A stretch of 64,000 nucleotides of DNA from Pleurodeles waltl (lineage: Eukaryota; Chordata; Amphibia; Caudata; Salamandridae): assembly GCF_031143425.1 (NCBI RefSeq), contig NC_090438.1, positions 753,947,823-754,011,822 of the forward strand, written 5' to 3'. The translations under genes were made by a program, and so were the position numbers. Below, piece by piece: positions 54,546 through 64,000 of the stretch. Under the pieces are notes generated by a model, which worked only from the letters and a program-made list of their open reading frames with translations, searched no databases and was not told the origin of the DNA. Numbering within the stretch: the first letter of the stretch is position 1; every line of letters starts with the position of its first letter.

Positions 54546-55249
54546 CCATAGGAGCAGGCAGAACTTGGACCTAGCTTGAGGGCCTGCCATCAGATATGTG
54601 TCCTGTGGTATGTCGCTTGAAAGTCAAGTAGCAATGGAAATCTTTCTGCATGTTTTGTGGACTTCTGGAGGCATTAAACCGGGTTAGGAGGCTCACTTTT
54701 CGAAATAGACCGAGACTACAGGGGATCCATAATCCCTCAGTGACAATGCTTGTCTGTGTGCATAAGGTTAACTGGACACAAGTGGTTTAGAACCCAAATG
54801 GCAATTTGCATCTAGAGTTTCAGTTTTGAGTGGGCTCTGTAGGGCTGCGTCCCTGAGCTATTCCTGTTTGCACTCCTTCTGGCAGAGGTCCCATTTGTTT
54901 TTGCCAAATTTGAAGCCTTTCCACCAAAAATTCTGGACAAATATCTAAACGTTCTTATGTAAGCTGACGAATGGGTGTTACTGCATGGCATACCGAAAGG
55001 GTTGCAACACTCGCTAGCAGCCCTGCACAATTACTGAAAAATTGAATCATTTAATATATAATGTGAGTAAAATCCACATGCTTTGTTTTGATGCTGGAAA
55101 AAAGTATTGCAGAATGGCACATGGATGGTGCTCAACTGAAAACAGTAGAGAAATATAAACACTTAAGAGTACTTTTTACAAAGCAATTGTCTTTGAAGTT
55201 GCATTGGGAGACGTAGGCAGAACATGCATACATGATTTTAGTTGACCTC
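54546..55249. other. No recognised feature
   Basis: About 700 bp with no reading frame, terminal repeat or RNA gene that I recognise. Confidence 0.5.
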
Positions 55250-55431
55250 TGTAGTGTTCTGTTTATATCTCTTTAAGTGGAATGTTCGGGGGGAAAATAA
55301 TGTATGGGGCTGGAAATTCTGATGGTGGTGGGTGGCGGATGGGAGAGCTAGCTGTGTGGTTGTTAAGCTGCTCTTTCCCTTCTAGAAATAAACTAATTTG
55401 TTTTATTCCTGCTTTCTGTGTTTCTCACACA
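55250..55431 (+). repeat. Probable LTR of the Mag-like element
   Basis: About 182 bp, TGTAGTGTTC...CTCACACA, with AATAAAC 45 bp before its end. Placed by the end signal and adjacent primer site; no second LTR for comparison. Confidence 0.5.
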
Positions 55432-55493
55432 ATTTGGCAACAAGGATGGGATTACTGTGCTTGATTATTTTACTAAGTGACCAGAGCTGACTG

Positions 55494-56060
55494 GTGAAAA
55501 AGTTGATGAAATTATATTGGCATTGGCAGGTACTACAGGTTTTTTCCACTGTAGATTTGGCAAGTGCGAACCACCAAGTAGAATTACATAAAGAATCCAA
55601 ACATTTAACAGCATTTGTGATGCCTAAAGGCATGTATCAGTACTTACATGTGCCATTTGGGTTAGAAAGTGCTACCTCAGTGTTTTAGTGCTTAATGAGT
55701 GTGTTAGACAGGATTCAGAGAGCTGCTGCCTTCCAGGATGACACATTGATTTTTGGGAAAACTCATGGGAAACATGATAAAATATTGCAAGAGGTATTTA
55801 GGAGATTGCAAGACAAGGGGTTGACATGGACATTTTCAAAATGTAAATTCAGGCAAGATAGATTTACATACCTAGGCCTGGAAATTTCAAAAGAAGGTAT
55901 AAAACCCAGTGTAACCATGTGAAAAGCATTCTAAATGCTCAGGCACCTACCTTTAAAGATTAATTGTTGTCTTTTCTGGGACTAACAGAATTTGACTGAA
56001 AATTTGTACAGGATTATGCAACTAAATTGTATCTTCTCAGACCGTTACTGTAAAAAATTG
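55494..56060 (+). pseudogene. RT fragment of the Mag-like element
   Basis: FSTVDLASANHQVELH and PFGLESATSVF near 55538-55688, a TAG at 55686-55688, then AAAFQDDTLIFG (catalytic box, near 55728) and FTYLGLEISKEGIKPS. The frame breaks at 55920, and a degenerate FLGLTEFD-like piece follows near 55976. The front of RT is missing. Confidence 0.7.
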
Positions 56061-56109
56061 CCAAATAAAAATGGGGTGTGAAACAAAAAGAAGCACTTGA
56101 GAGGTTGAA

Positions 56110-56684
56110 GAAAGAAATTGTCACCGCACCATTTTAAAAATCATACCTAGTAGGAAAAGAATGTATTTTATCAGTAGACACCAGTAGTGTGGGTCTAGCA
56201 GCAGTGCTCATGGAAAAGGTCAAACATAAAAGTGGGTATTTTCATATGCGTCCATATCATTGAGAAGTTCAGAGTGCAATTATTCTACTATAGAAAAAGA
56301 ATTGTTGGCTTTCACTTGGGCAGTGCAAAATTTTCTTACGTTTTTGTGGGAAACGAAATTGTTTTGAGAACTGACCATAAGCCGTTGGCAAATGAGCTAG
56401 TTGCAGGAGGAGGAAGAATGGTAACAGCTCGTTTAGCAAGATTAACAGCCAAGCTGCAAGAATATTAATGTGTTGTGAAGCATGTACCTGGACATGTTGA
56501 TGTGCATGCTGATTGTATGTCTGGTTTTCCTACTGAGGATATAGTGAATTTGACAGAAGAAGCGGAATGCAATTTGGCATTTACTATAGAGAATGTAAAT
56601 GGTTGTAATGCAATTGATAATGGGTTAAAAAAAATATCTGAAGAAATATGGAAAGAGGCTATGCGTAATGAGCAAAAGTAGGTG
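56110..56684 (+). pseudogene. RNase H fragment of the Mag-like element
   Basis: Pieces include the tether and first Asp region near 56170 (SVDTSSVGLAAVL), the KELLAF block near 56298 in a shifted frame, LRTDHKPLANE near 56371, LTAKLQEY then an in-frame stop near 56466, and VKHVPGHVDVHADCMS near 56474, close to the last catalytic Asp motif. Multiple shifts. Confidence 0.65.
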
Positions 56685-56779
56685 AGAAGAAAGGAAGTTG
56701 TCTGGTGAAATTGTTTCATTTTTAAAAGTAAATGAGGAATCAATAGTTTCTGATGGTATAATATCTAGAGGTGACAAGA

Positions 56780-57875
56780 TTGCTCCACCTAAGAAATGAG
56801 GGAAATCCTTTTTTTAGCACGCAACAGTCATCTAGGGATGTCTACCACAAAAAAAGAATACAGGAGTTTTATTGGTGATCTGGAATTGACAGTATGGTTG
56901 ATAATTGGGTGAAAGAATGTATACCATGTGCGAGTAGTGATAAGTCACTCCAATCAGCGCCTTGAGACCCTCACGGGTGAGTAGTGCGCTTTACAAATGC
57001 TCTGATTGATTGAAGCATTGGCAGTGGATATGACTCCTATTGAATATGCTCATGAACCTTGGCAGAAGTTAGGAGTGGAAATATTGGGTCCATTCGGGAA
57101 GTCACCCAGCAAGAAAATGTATGGGATTGTTCTAATTGATTATTTTACGAAGTAAGCTGAAAATGGTGGAAAAAGTTACCTCTGCTCAAGTTCTAAAATT
57201 TCTGGATGATTTTTTTGTCGTGAAGGGATACCTGAAGAACTTGTGTCAGATAATGGACTCCAATTTGTAAGCAAAGAAATGGACAGTTTTTTAAAAAGAT
57301 GTGGAGTTTTACATAAGAGAGTATCTAATTATCACCCTCAGGCCAGTGGTCAAGTAGAACATTTTAATCGGGTGGTTAAGGAATCAGTTCAATTCGCCAT
57401 GAAAAGTGGTATGCCGTGGAAGTAAGCCTTAAAAGCTACCTGAGTAACATACAGGACATCACCTAATTCTGTCACAGGTTTGTCCCTGTTTGAAATGTTA
57501 CAAGGAAGGAAGCAAGGAATTAAATTGATGCTGAAGTGGTTGAGAGGGAAAATGCCAATGATGCCGATATTGATTTTGCCAAGATCAGAGAATGAGTGGA
57601 ATGAGTGGAAAGCTATTTCTGCATATTCCAAGTTGAAGATTGGTGATGTAGCAAGAATGAAAATGGGTAGAGTGTTGATCAAGAAAATGGCCAAATGGTT
57701 GCATACAGTAAAGATTGTAGAAAAAATTAGTAAAGCAGTACAAGTTGCAGGTTGTAAACTTTGGAATTTCAAAAGAATTTCAGTGTGCAGAGGTATGTTG
57801 ACAAAGAGTCATGAGGCAAAGTGCAGTGACAAAGAAAGTTCTTATTTTGATATGAATGGAGTTTCAGAAAAATAA
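56780..57875 (+). pseudogene. Integrase fragments of the Mag-like element
   Basis: Zinc-domain remnant near 56818-56940 (HLGM..., ECIPCASSD), a short repeat insertion (56955-57013), then the core: PWQKLGVEILGPFGKSPS, VSDNGLQFVSKEM (catalytic Asp, near 57247) and NYHPQASGQVEHFN (catalytic Glu, near 57330). The C-terminal part (SLFEMLQGRKQGIKL, near 57483) runs to 57875. Interrupted by stops near 57153 and 57425. Confidence 0.7.
56955..57013 (+). repeat. SINE/L2-like tail inserted in integrase
   Basis: AGCGCCTTGAGACCCTCACG, GTGAGTAGTGCGCTTTACAA and ATGC...TGATTGATTGA. This wording is a common vertebrate SINE 3' tail. It sits where the integrase zinc domain passes to the core. Confidence 0.5.
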
Positions 57876-57890
57876 GACTAGAAAATATCA

Positions 57891-58150
57891 AGACGAGAGA
57901 AAAAATTGAGTGAAACTGGAAATGTATGTGATGATTATGTGGGTTCGGAAGGCATGACCCATAGAACAAGTTCAAAAATTGATGAGGATACATGAGAAAA
58001 ATCTGTAGGTCCTAGTGACACGAGTCATAGAACAAGATTAACTTAATGAATGTGATGTTGCTAGACATCCTAAGGATAATATGAAAAACAAGAGAAATGT
58101 CTGGTAGAGTACATGAGCCAAGAACATTTCAATGAAATTAAAAGACTTTG
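57891..58150. other. Short AT-rich stretch, probably end of the gypsy remnant
   Basis: No recognised feature in this short stretch before the Harbinger-like terminus. Confidence 0.4.
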
Positions 58151-58477
58151 GTGGTCATTACAACCCTCGCGGTCGGTGTTAAAGCGGCGGTAAGACCGCC
58201 AACAGGCTGGTGGTAAATAAATTGGAATTACGACCGAGGCGGAAACCGCCAACAAAGACAGCCACTTTAACACTCCGACCGCCACGGCGGTATAAACAAA
58301 CAGCGCGGCGGTCACCGCCAACAGACAGGCGGAGGACAATGTACCGCCCACAGTATCACAACCTACCAATCCGCCACGTTTTCCGGGGCGGATTCACCGC
58401 GAACAAAAACACGGCGGAAACTGGACTTCGAAGGGAAAACGCTCACCTCTACACACCCCACGAGGAACCAGGACGCC

Positions 58478-58560
58478 ATGGAGCCAGAGCTTCACATTTT
58501 CCCAGCCTTTATCGTCTTGCTCCTCTACCAGGAGCACGAACGCCGGCGGAGAACACCATG
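58478..58560 (+). CDS. Possible first exon of a Harbinger gene
   Basis: ATG 58478 opens MEPELHIFPAFIVLLLYQ and EHERRRRTP, ending at a strong donor ATG/GTGAGT (GT at 58561). The hydrophobic-then-Arg-rich start resembles the beginning of Harbinger transposases, but no downstream exon is visible before gene C on the other strand. It may be the truncated end of a separate element. Confidence 0.35.
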
Positions 58561-58767
58561 GTGAGTACTGCACGTACGACACAGGGCAGGGGGGAGGGAA
58601 AAAACAGGGACACACACACGCAACACACAACACCCCCACCCTCACCCACTACAACACACACACAAGTACATGTTGATACATTACAGTTACACCCTCCAAC
58701 CCCCCCGGAAGAATGCAAAGACAAAAGGAAATGAGTGTAACCATTGTAATCTATTAAAATCCAGTAT

Positions 58768-58792
58768 GCAAAAATATATATATATATATACA
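58768..58792. repeat. (TA)n microsatellite
   Basis: About ten TA units near the distal end of copy 2. Confidence 0.8.
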
Positions 58793-59029
58793 CTATTAAC
58801 AAATATAAACACCAAGAATAGAAGTTCAGGTATTGCTCCATTTAAGTCCGTGGAACACTGGGCCCACACTGCATGGGCGAGGCCCACACAAGGTACCCGA
58901 ACATGACGGAGAGAACACTGCAGGGGCATCAGATAGAGATAAAACAGGCACCTCAGGGGGAAGGGAAAGGGGGGTACCTCAGCCGGTTGAGTGCGCAACG
59001 CCAAATCCACGAGGGGGCCCCATGCCCAC

Positions 59030-59250
59030 TGTTCAATCCTGGGGAGTGCAAAGCCACAGTCTCTCAAGTCTCTACAGTGGGTGGTTTGCCCACTGTTCAA
59101 TCCTGGGGAGTGCAAAGCCACAGTCTCTCAAGTCTCTACAGTAGGTGGGTTGCCCACTGATTTATCCTGGGGAGTGCAAAGCCACAGTCTCTCAAGTCTC
59201 TACAGTGGGTGGGTTGCCCACTGTTCAATCCTGGGGAGTGCAAAGACATA
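59030..59250 (-). repeat. 64-bp minisatellite, about 3.5 units
   Basis: Units of CCTGGGGAGTGCAAAGCCAC, AGTCTCTCAAGTCTCTACAG and TGGGTGG.TTGCCCACTGTT recur with a 64-bp period from about 59034. The reverse complement equals the 55-bp unit of copy 1 plus about 9 bp (GTAGAGACT). Confidence 0.9.
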
Positions 59251-59819
59251 GGCCCTCATTCCAACCCTGGCGGTCTCTGACCGCCAGGGCGGAGGGCAGC
59301 GGAAGCACCGCCAACAGGCTGGCTGTGCTTCCTGGGCTATTCTGACCGCGGCGGTAAAGCCGCGGTCAGAAAAGGGGAACCAGCGGTTTCCCGCCGGTTT
59401 TCCCCTGGCCCAGGGAATCCTCAGCGCCGCCATGGGGATTCCGACCCCCTTCCCGCCAGCCTGTTTCTGGCGGTTTTCACCGCCAGAACCAGGCTGGCGG
59501 GAATGGGTGTCGTGGGGCCCCTGGGGCCCCTGCACTGCCCATGCCACTGGCGTGGGCAGTGCAGGGGCCCCCTAACAGGGCCCCACAAAGATTTTCACTG
59601 TCTGCTTAGCACCCCTGCAACTCCGCCGGCTCCATTCGGAGCCGGCTTCATTGTTGCAGGGGCTTTCCCGCTGGGCCGGCGGGCGCTCTTTTGGAGGGCG
59701 CCCGCCGGCCCAGCGGGAAAGTTGGAATGGCCGCCGCGGTCTTTTGACCGCGGGCGGTCATTCGGCGGTGACCGCATGGCGGGCGGCGACCGCCGCCCGC
59801 CGCAGTCAGAATGACCGCC
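59251..59819. mobile_element. Hairpin-rich Harbinger-type MITE
   Basis: 569 bp, starting GGCCCTCATTCCAACCCTGG, with an end whose reverse complement is GGCGGTCATTCTGACTGCGG. ATA flanks it on both sides (59248-59250 and 59820-59822), and it splits a minisatellite unit cleanly. Perfect inverted repeats inside include a 24-bp-arm hairpin (59663-59686 with 59698-59721), a 19-bp-arm hairpin (59523-59541 with 59553-59571), GACCGCGGC/GCCGCGGTC near 59344 and GCCGGCTCC/GGAGCCGGC near 59625. No coding capacity. Confidence 0.8.
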
Positions 59820-59822
59820 ATA

Positions 59823-60190
59823 GTCTCTCAAGTGGATAACAGTCTCCACTGGTTCTGGAGGGGGCTTTGTGCCCAGAGTGCTTCATCCTGCCAAGGACTG
59901 AGGTAGAGGATGTGATACTCCACTGGTTCTGGAGGGGGCTTTGTGCCAAGAGTGCTTCATCCTGCCAAGGACAGAGGTAGTGGATGCCTTTCTCCACTGG
60001 TTCTGGAGGGGGCTTTGTGCCCAGTGTGCTTCATCCTGCCAAGGACTGAGGTAGTGGATGTGATACGTCACTGGTTCTGGAGGGGGCTTTGTGCCCAGGG
60101 TGCTTCATCCTGCCAGGGACAGAGGTAGTGGATGCCTTTCTCCACTGGTTCTGGAGGAGGCTTTGTGCCCAGAGTGCTTTATCCTGCTCG
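59823..60190 (-). repeat. ~75-bp minisatellite, about 5 units
   Basis: Units of TCCACTGGTTCTGGAGGGGG, CTTTGTGCCCAGAGTGCTTC and ATCCTGCCAAGGACTGAGGT. The reverse complement of the 30071-30475 array, and likewise next to gene C. Confidence 0.9.
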
Positions 60191-60207
60191 TGGCGGACTC
60201 AGTATCG

Positions 60208-61000
60208 TCAGTGCTCTTGGCACTCATGGGCCAGCAGTGCTTGTGGTGGTGGTGTCCTGTTCAGCGGTGCTTGTGGCGGCGGTGTCCTTTGCAGCGGTGC
60301 TTGTGGCGGCGGTGTCCTTTGCAGCGGTGCTTGTGGCGGCGGTGTCCTTGGCAGCGACTCAGCTGCTGGCGGTCCTGTCTGGGCCAGCAGGGCTGGTGGT
60401 CCTGATGGGCCAGCGGGGCTGGTACCGGCAGTCCTGTCTGGGCCAGCGGGGCTGGTGCTGGCGGTCCTGTCTGGGCCTGCAGGGCTGCTGCTGGTGGTCG
60501 CCTCCTGGCCAGCGGGGCTGGTGCTGACGGTCCTGTCTGGGCTTGTGGGGCTGCTGCTGGTGGTCGCCTCCTGGCCTGTGGGGCTGCTGCTGGCGGTCGC
60601 CTCCTGGCCAGCGGGGCTGGTTCTGGCGGTCCTGTCTGGGCCAGCGGGGCTGGCGGTCCTGTCTGGGCCAGCAGGGCTGGTGCTGCCGGTCCTGTCTGGG
60701 CCTTCGGGGCTGCTGCTGGCGGTCGTCCCCTGGGCAGCGGGGCTGGTGGCGGTCGCCTCCTGGGCAGTGGGGCTGATGGTGGTCACCTCCTGGGCAGCGG
60801 GGCTGATGGCGGTTGCCTCCTGGGCAGCAGGGCTGATGGTGGTCGCCTCCTGGGCAGCGGGGCTGATGGGGCAGCGGGGCTGATGGCGGTCACCTCCTGG
60901 GCAGTCACCTCCTTGGCAGCGGGGCTGATGGCGGTCGCCTCCTGGGCAGCGGGGCTGATGGCGGTCACCTCCTGGGCAGCGGGGCTGATGGCGGTCTTCT
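60208..61000 (-). repeat. Coding minisatellites at the end of gene C, copy 2
   Basis: On the minus strand, units encode SPAAQEATAI-type residues (about 60780-61000), then PAGPDRTAS-type units and RTPPPQAPLQ units (30 bp) toward 60240. Period about 30-33 bp. A frame change near 60780-60870 separates the blocks. Confidence 0.8.
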
Positions 61001-63463
61001 CCGCCGTGCCGATCTTCCCAGACTTGCCGGTTTTCTTGTGCCCCTTCCCCACCTTGGAAGGTGTCGCAGCTGACTCCACACTCCCACCTGTACCACTGGG
61101 AGCGGCTTTGGTGGCTGGTGTCTCCCTCCTCTCCCGCCGGGCACTGGCCAACTTTTGATGCTTGACAGGTGGGGGACTGTCCGTGCTGTGGATCCTTGCC
61201 ACACTGGCTGCCCTGCTGCCTGGTGCACTCCAGAATCCGGTGACTACTGGCACCACTGATCCCACCGATGTCGTGGCTGAGGTGCTAGGTTGGGACCTGG
61301 TGAGTCGGGCCCTAGGAGACTGACGGGTTGGGGGAGGTGAGGTAAAGAGGTCAAGGGTGGACAGGAAATGTTTCTTGGGAACACTGGGACGGATAGATGG
61401 AGGGGGTTTGGGAGTGGAGGAAGAGGTTGTGGTTGTAGGAGGTGTACGTTTGGTGACTTTGGGTGAAGGTGCATGCGCTGGAGCCTGTCGTGAGGTGGAT
61501 GGCTGTTGGGTGGGTGTGTGCCTGCGTTTGTGTACCTTGGGAGGTGGCGTCACAGACACACTGGGAGAGGACACAGGGGATGTGTGAATGGTAGTGGGGA
61601 TGGTGACTGCACGTGAGCGGGGTGTGGTGGTGTTTGTGCTGGTGATGGAAGTAGTGGCTGTAGATGTAGTGCATGCAGGTGTGAGTGGAGACGAGACTGG
61701 GAGGGAGGAGGGAGACAAGGAGGAGGGGGACACAGTGGAGGCAGTGGATGTTGCTATGACTGCATGTCTGTGATGTTTGCATGAGTGCCTGTGGGATGTG
61801 TAGTGCTTATGTTTGCCTGAGCTTCCTTTGTGTGTTGGGGTGTGTGCATGCTGGTCTGATGGTGTGCTTGGGGTAGGCTGAGGTACAGGGGTGTGGGTCT
61901 GGGTGGAGGATGTTGTAGGGGGGAGGCTAGAGACAGGGACAATGGCCGCCATCAGTGCTGAGGCCAGAGTCTGAAAAGCTCGCTGAAGGGCTGCCTGACC
62001 AGAATGAATGCCTTCCAGGAATGCATTGGTTTGTTGCAACTGCCTCTCTACACCCTGAATGGCATTCAAAATGGTAGACTGCCCAACAGTGAGGGACCTG
62101 AGGAGGTCAATGGCCTCCTCACTGAGGGCAGCAGGGGTGACTGGGGCAGGGCCTGAGTTGCCTGGGGCAAAGGAGATGCCCACCCTCCTGGGTGAGCGGG
62201 CACGGGGCAAAGGCTGAGAGGCTGTTGGGAGGGCGGTGCTGGAAGGGGGGGTGGTGGCTGTACCTGTAGATGGGGGGGCACAGATGCGCCCGCCACCACA
62301 AGGGAGCTCCCATCAGAGGACGAGTCCGTATCACTGGTGTCAGCTCCTGTCCCCGCCGTGGAGCTTCCTTCGCCCTCCGTCCCACTGGTGAAATCAGACT
62401 CCGTAGTGTCGCCCTCCAGGGCCATGTGGGATGCAGCTCCCTCCTGCTCCGGTGCCACTGCTCCTCCGCCTGATGATGCTAATGCACACATGAACAGGGA
62501 GACCACAAAAAGGGGACGACAACAGAAGAAAGACATGTTGAGTGCATGCATGACCGCTACCGTTGGTGGACACGACAGACACAGAAGCCCCCTGCACTAC
62601 GCCATGCACTTGAGGTCCACTATGCAATCCCTGGGACATGGCCTACAAGGCTATGGCCGACATCTGCACACATGGATGTCACAGGAGCCTGACTAGGTGT
62701 AGCTGGCACTGTACCCAAGTGGGGTGGGGTGCCACGGGGCCTGCCTGAAAAAGGGGACCTAACTAGCACACTCGCCCTGGCCTAGGGGAACCCACAGCCC
62801 ACCTCCCCCACCCAGACACCTCCACTGCGCGCTGAATCAGCAGAATGAGAGTGTACTCACCCCCTTGTTGCTGCTGTGATGCCCTCAAGCGCCCATCCAA
62901 CTCCGGGTAAGCCACCGCCAGGATCCTGAACATTGGGGGGGTCATGGTGCGATGGGCACCCCTCCCACGTTGGGAGACCATCCCCAGCTGGGCCTCCGCC
63001 ATCTTCTTACTCCAGCGGCAAATGTCCTCCCATCTCTTACGGCAGTGGGTGCTCCGTCTGTGATAGACCCCCAGGGTCCGGACATCCTTGGCGATGGCAT
63101 GCCAAATATCCTTCTTCTGGTGGGTGCTGACCTACAGGAATTGTACAGGAGAAAAAGAGAAATTATTACCAACTGCACCGTCACAGTCATTGGCCCGCAT
63201 CCCTACCCTTGCCATGTGGCACATGCACTCACCGTCGTTTCATGCACGCCTCATTCTCCCCCCCATCTTTCATCCACCCCACTCCACACAGACATAGCCC
63301 ATACAGCATGCTCCCAGTTTACTTACCTGTTTGTCTGGAGGACCGTAGAGTGGTACGGGGGGAGGACCCCATCCACGAGTACTGGGGGGGGGACCCCATC
63401 CACGAGTTTCTCCAACTCCTCCAATGTGAAGGCAGGGGCCCTTTCCCCAGATGCACGAGCCAT
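60783..63463 (-). pseudogene. Harbinger Myb/SANT-like gene C, copy 2
   Basis: Minus strand. Exon 1 63463-63327 (ATG; MARASGERAPAFTLEELEKL) ends at ACAG/GTAAGT; it contains a tandem duplication of a CTCGTGGATGGGGTCC-like block that alters the end of the first helix. Exon 2 63131-62861 has the same 271-bp length as in copy 1 and completes the trihelix domain. Exon 3 starts at 62478 after CATTAG. Acidic region (GTEGEGSSTAGTG), then the -1 frame switch near 62200, then a long open frame to 60783 with the conserved LSEEAIDLLRSLTVGQSTIL helix, a Pro/Thr/Ser-rich region and KHKHYTSHRHS. Probably a DNA-binding partner of the transposase. Better preserved than copy 1. Confidence 0.7.
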
Positions 63464-63901
63464 TGTCTCTTCCAGACTGAGGTCACAGCAGCACTTGCAG
63501 TGTAGGTCCTCTCCTGTCGAAGATCAGGTATCGAGTGATTGAACAGATAGAAAATGGCGGTCACGTCCGCGGCAGTGCGTACCGTAACCGCCGGCGTACA
63601 TCGTCATTGGCTCCTGGGACCCATAGGGTCCAATGTTAACCAATGCAGAATTGCGCTGCGGTCTACCGCGACGGTGTACAACGCCAGCGCAGTTACCTCA
63701 TATCCCATTGTCCCACTTTACAGGTCAGGCAGCCGCCATTTCAGGGGCCCACATGGCTCTATTTTTAACTGCATCACACATACCTAGGCCTTGCCTCAAC
63801 ACTCATACATGCTAATTTCGGATTATGATTTGTATTCTGTGTAAACTGTGTGTACGTACCTCTGAGTTGGTTGACTCTGTGCTCGCTGTTGTCCTTCATA
63901 G
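63464..63901. promoter_or_regulatory. Divergent promoter region of Harbinger copy 2
   Basis: About 440 bp between gene C (minus) and the transposase exon (plus). Holds ATTGGCTCC near 63606, CCAAT near 63631 and 63639, and CG-rich GGCGGTCACGTCCGCGG. Same arrangement as 26535-26899 in copy 1. Bidirectional function is inferred. Confidence 0.45.
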
Positions 63902-64000
63902 GCACCGTCCGCTGGGACATGTGAGGAGATGGCGGCATCCTCCGGTGTACAGACCGCTGGTGGACCTGTCGACAATGGAGGAAAGACATGTAATCATCAC
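63902..64000 (+). CDS. Start of Harbinger transposase, copy 2 (cut by window)
   Basis: After a TTCATAG acceptor, one frame reads RPLGHVRRWRHPPVYRPLVD then LSTMEERHVII, the wording of Harbinger transposase N-termini (Arg-rich, then ..VDL.....I...YR). It lies divergently from gene C, the position from which the transposase N-terminus is missing in copy 1. Another frame has an ATG at 63930 (MAASSGVQ) and cannot be excluded. Catalytic residues lie beyond the window. Confidence 0.45.

Larger units (their letters stand above)
55250..57890 (+). mobile_element. Decayed Mag-like Ty3/gypsy element
   Basis: A short LTR (TGTAGTG at 55250 to CACA at 55431, with AATAAAC at about 55387) is followed by TTTGGCAACAAGGATGGGA, a primer-site-like sequence. 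Gag and protease are missing; RT, RNase H and integrase remnants follow in canonical order. RT wording and the FQDD box suggest the Mag/SURL group. No 3' LTR was seen. Confidence 0.65.
58151..64000 (-). mobile_element. PIF/Harbinger element, copy 2 (inverted)
   Basis: The left end is near GGTCATTACAACCCTCGCGG (about 58153), a diverged Harbinger-type terminus followed by many short GGCGG/CCGCC hairpins. Gene C is on the minus strand, minisatellites lie on its 3' side, and a divergent transposase begins at 63902 on the plus strand and leaves the window. This is the mirror image of copy 1. It is not certain that 58151-58560 belongs to the same insertion. Confidence 0.65.

Noticed and set aside
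60089..60883. 264-codon plus-strand frame of AGLVLAVLSGP repeats
   Set aside because: Antisense of the gene C minisatellite; a hydrophobic repeat protein is not supported.

Overview
This 64-kb window is eukaryotic and consists almost entirely of transposable elements. I recognise no host gene, tRNA, rRNA or CRISPR array. The families present are long-LTR Ty3/gypsy elements with integrase ahead of reverse transcriptase (Gmr1-like), DIRS-like elements, Sushi-like and Mag-like gypsies, multi-gene PIF/Harbinger elements, hAT MITEs and APE-type LINEs. Together with the deep nesting, they suggest a giant amphibian genome, most likely a salamander or newt such as Pleurodeles. That assignment is inference from repeat content, not from a diagnostic gene.

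Layout. 1-4640: LINE copy 1 (end of ORF1, a frameshifted endonuclease-RT ORF2, a 3' UTR with an internal duplication). 5106-10075: a 3'-truncated Sushi-type gypsy with a TATA box, a putative leader intron full of ~90-bp repeats, and broken gag, protease, RT, RNase H and integrase. 10076-15600: mostly unrecognised, with some exon-like minus-strand pieces. 15650-21170: a degenerate second LINE, split by a 1547-bp insert with 10-bp flanking duplications and carrying a 291-bp hAT MITE with a perfect 8-bp target duplication. 23276-30840: Harbinger copy 1, with a Myb-like gene (+), a truncated transposase (-), a shared upstream region and a second Myb-like gene (+) ending in minisatellites.

31136-51682 is the centrepiece: a Gmr1-like retrotransposon with two 2995-bp LTRs and 5-bp target duplications (CCTTT). 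It is interrupted inside its RT by a 9248-bp relative with two 3145-bp LTRs and its own duplication (ATAGG). The inner element keeps one intact gag-protease ORF of 885 codons and has no integrase, RT or RNase H. By eye its LTRs differ at about six sites, against roughly fifty for the outer pair, so it is much the younger. It is probably a non-autonomous element mobilised by enzymes from relatives like its host.

51688-53690: a DIRS-like remnant (gag, start of RT, tyrosine recombinase). 53690-54545: a ~300-bp repeat in inverted and direct copies, two of which carry a hammerhead-ribozyme-like core. 55250-57890: a decayed Mag-like gypsy. 58151-64000: Harbinger copy 2, inverted relative to copy 1, with the same gene C, the same minisatellite order, and a 569-bp hairpin-rich MITE inserted in one minisatellite unit. 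The window ends just inside its transposase gene.
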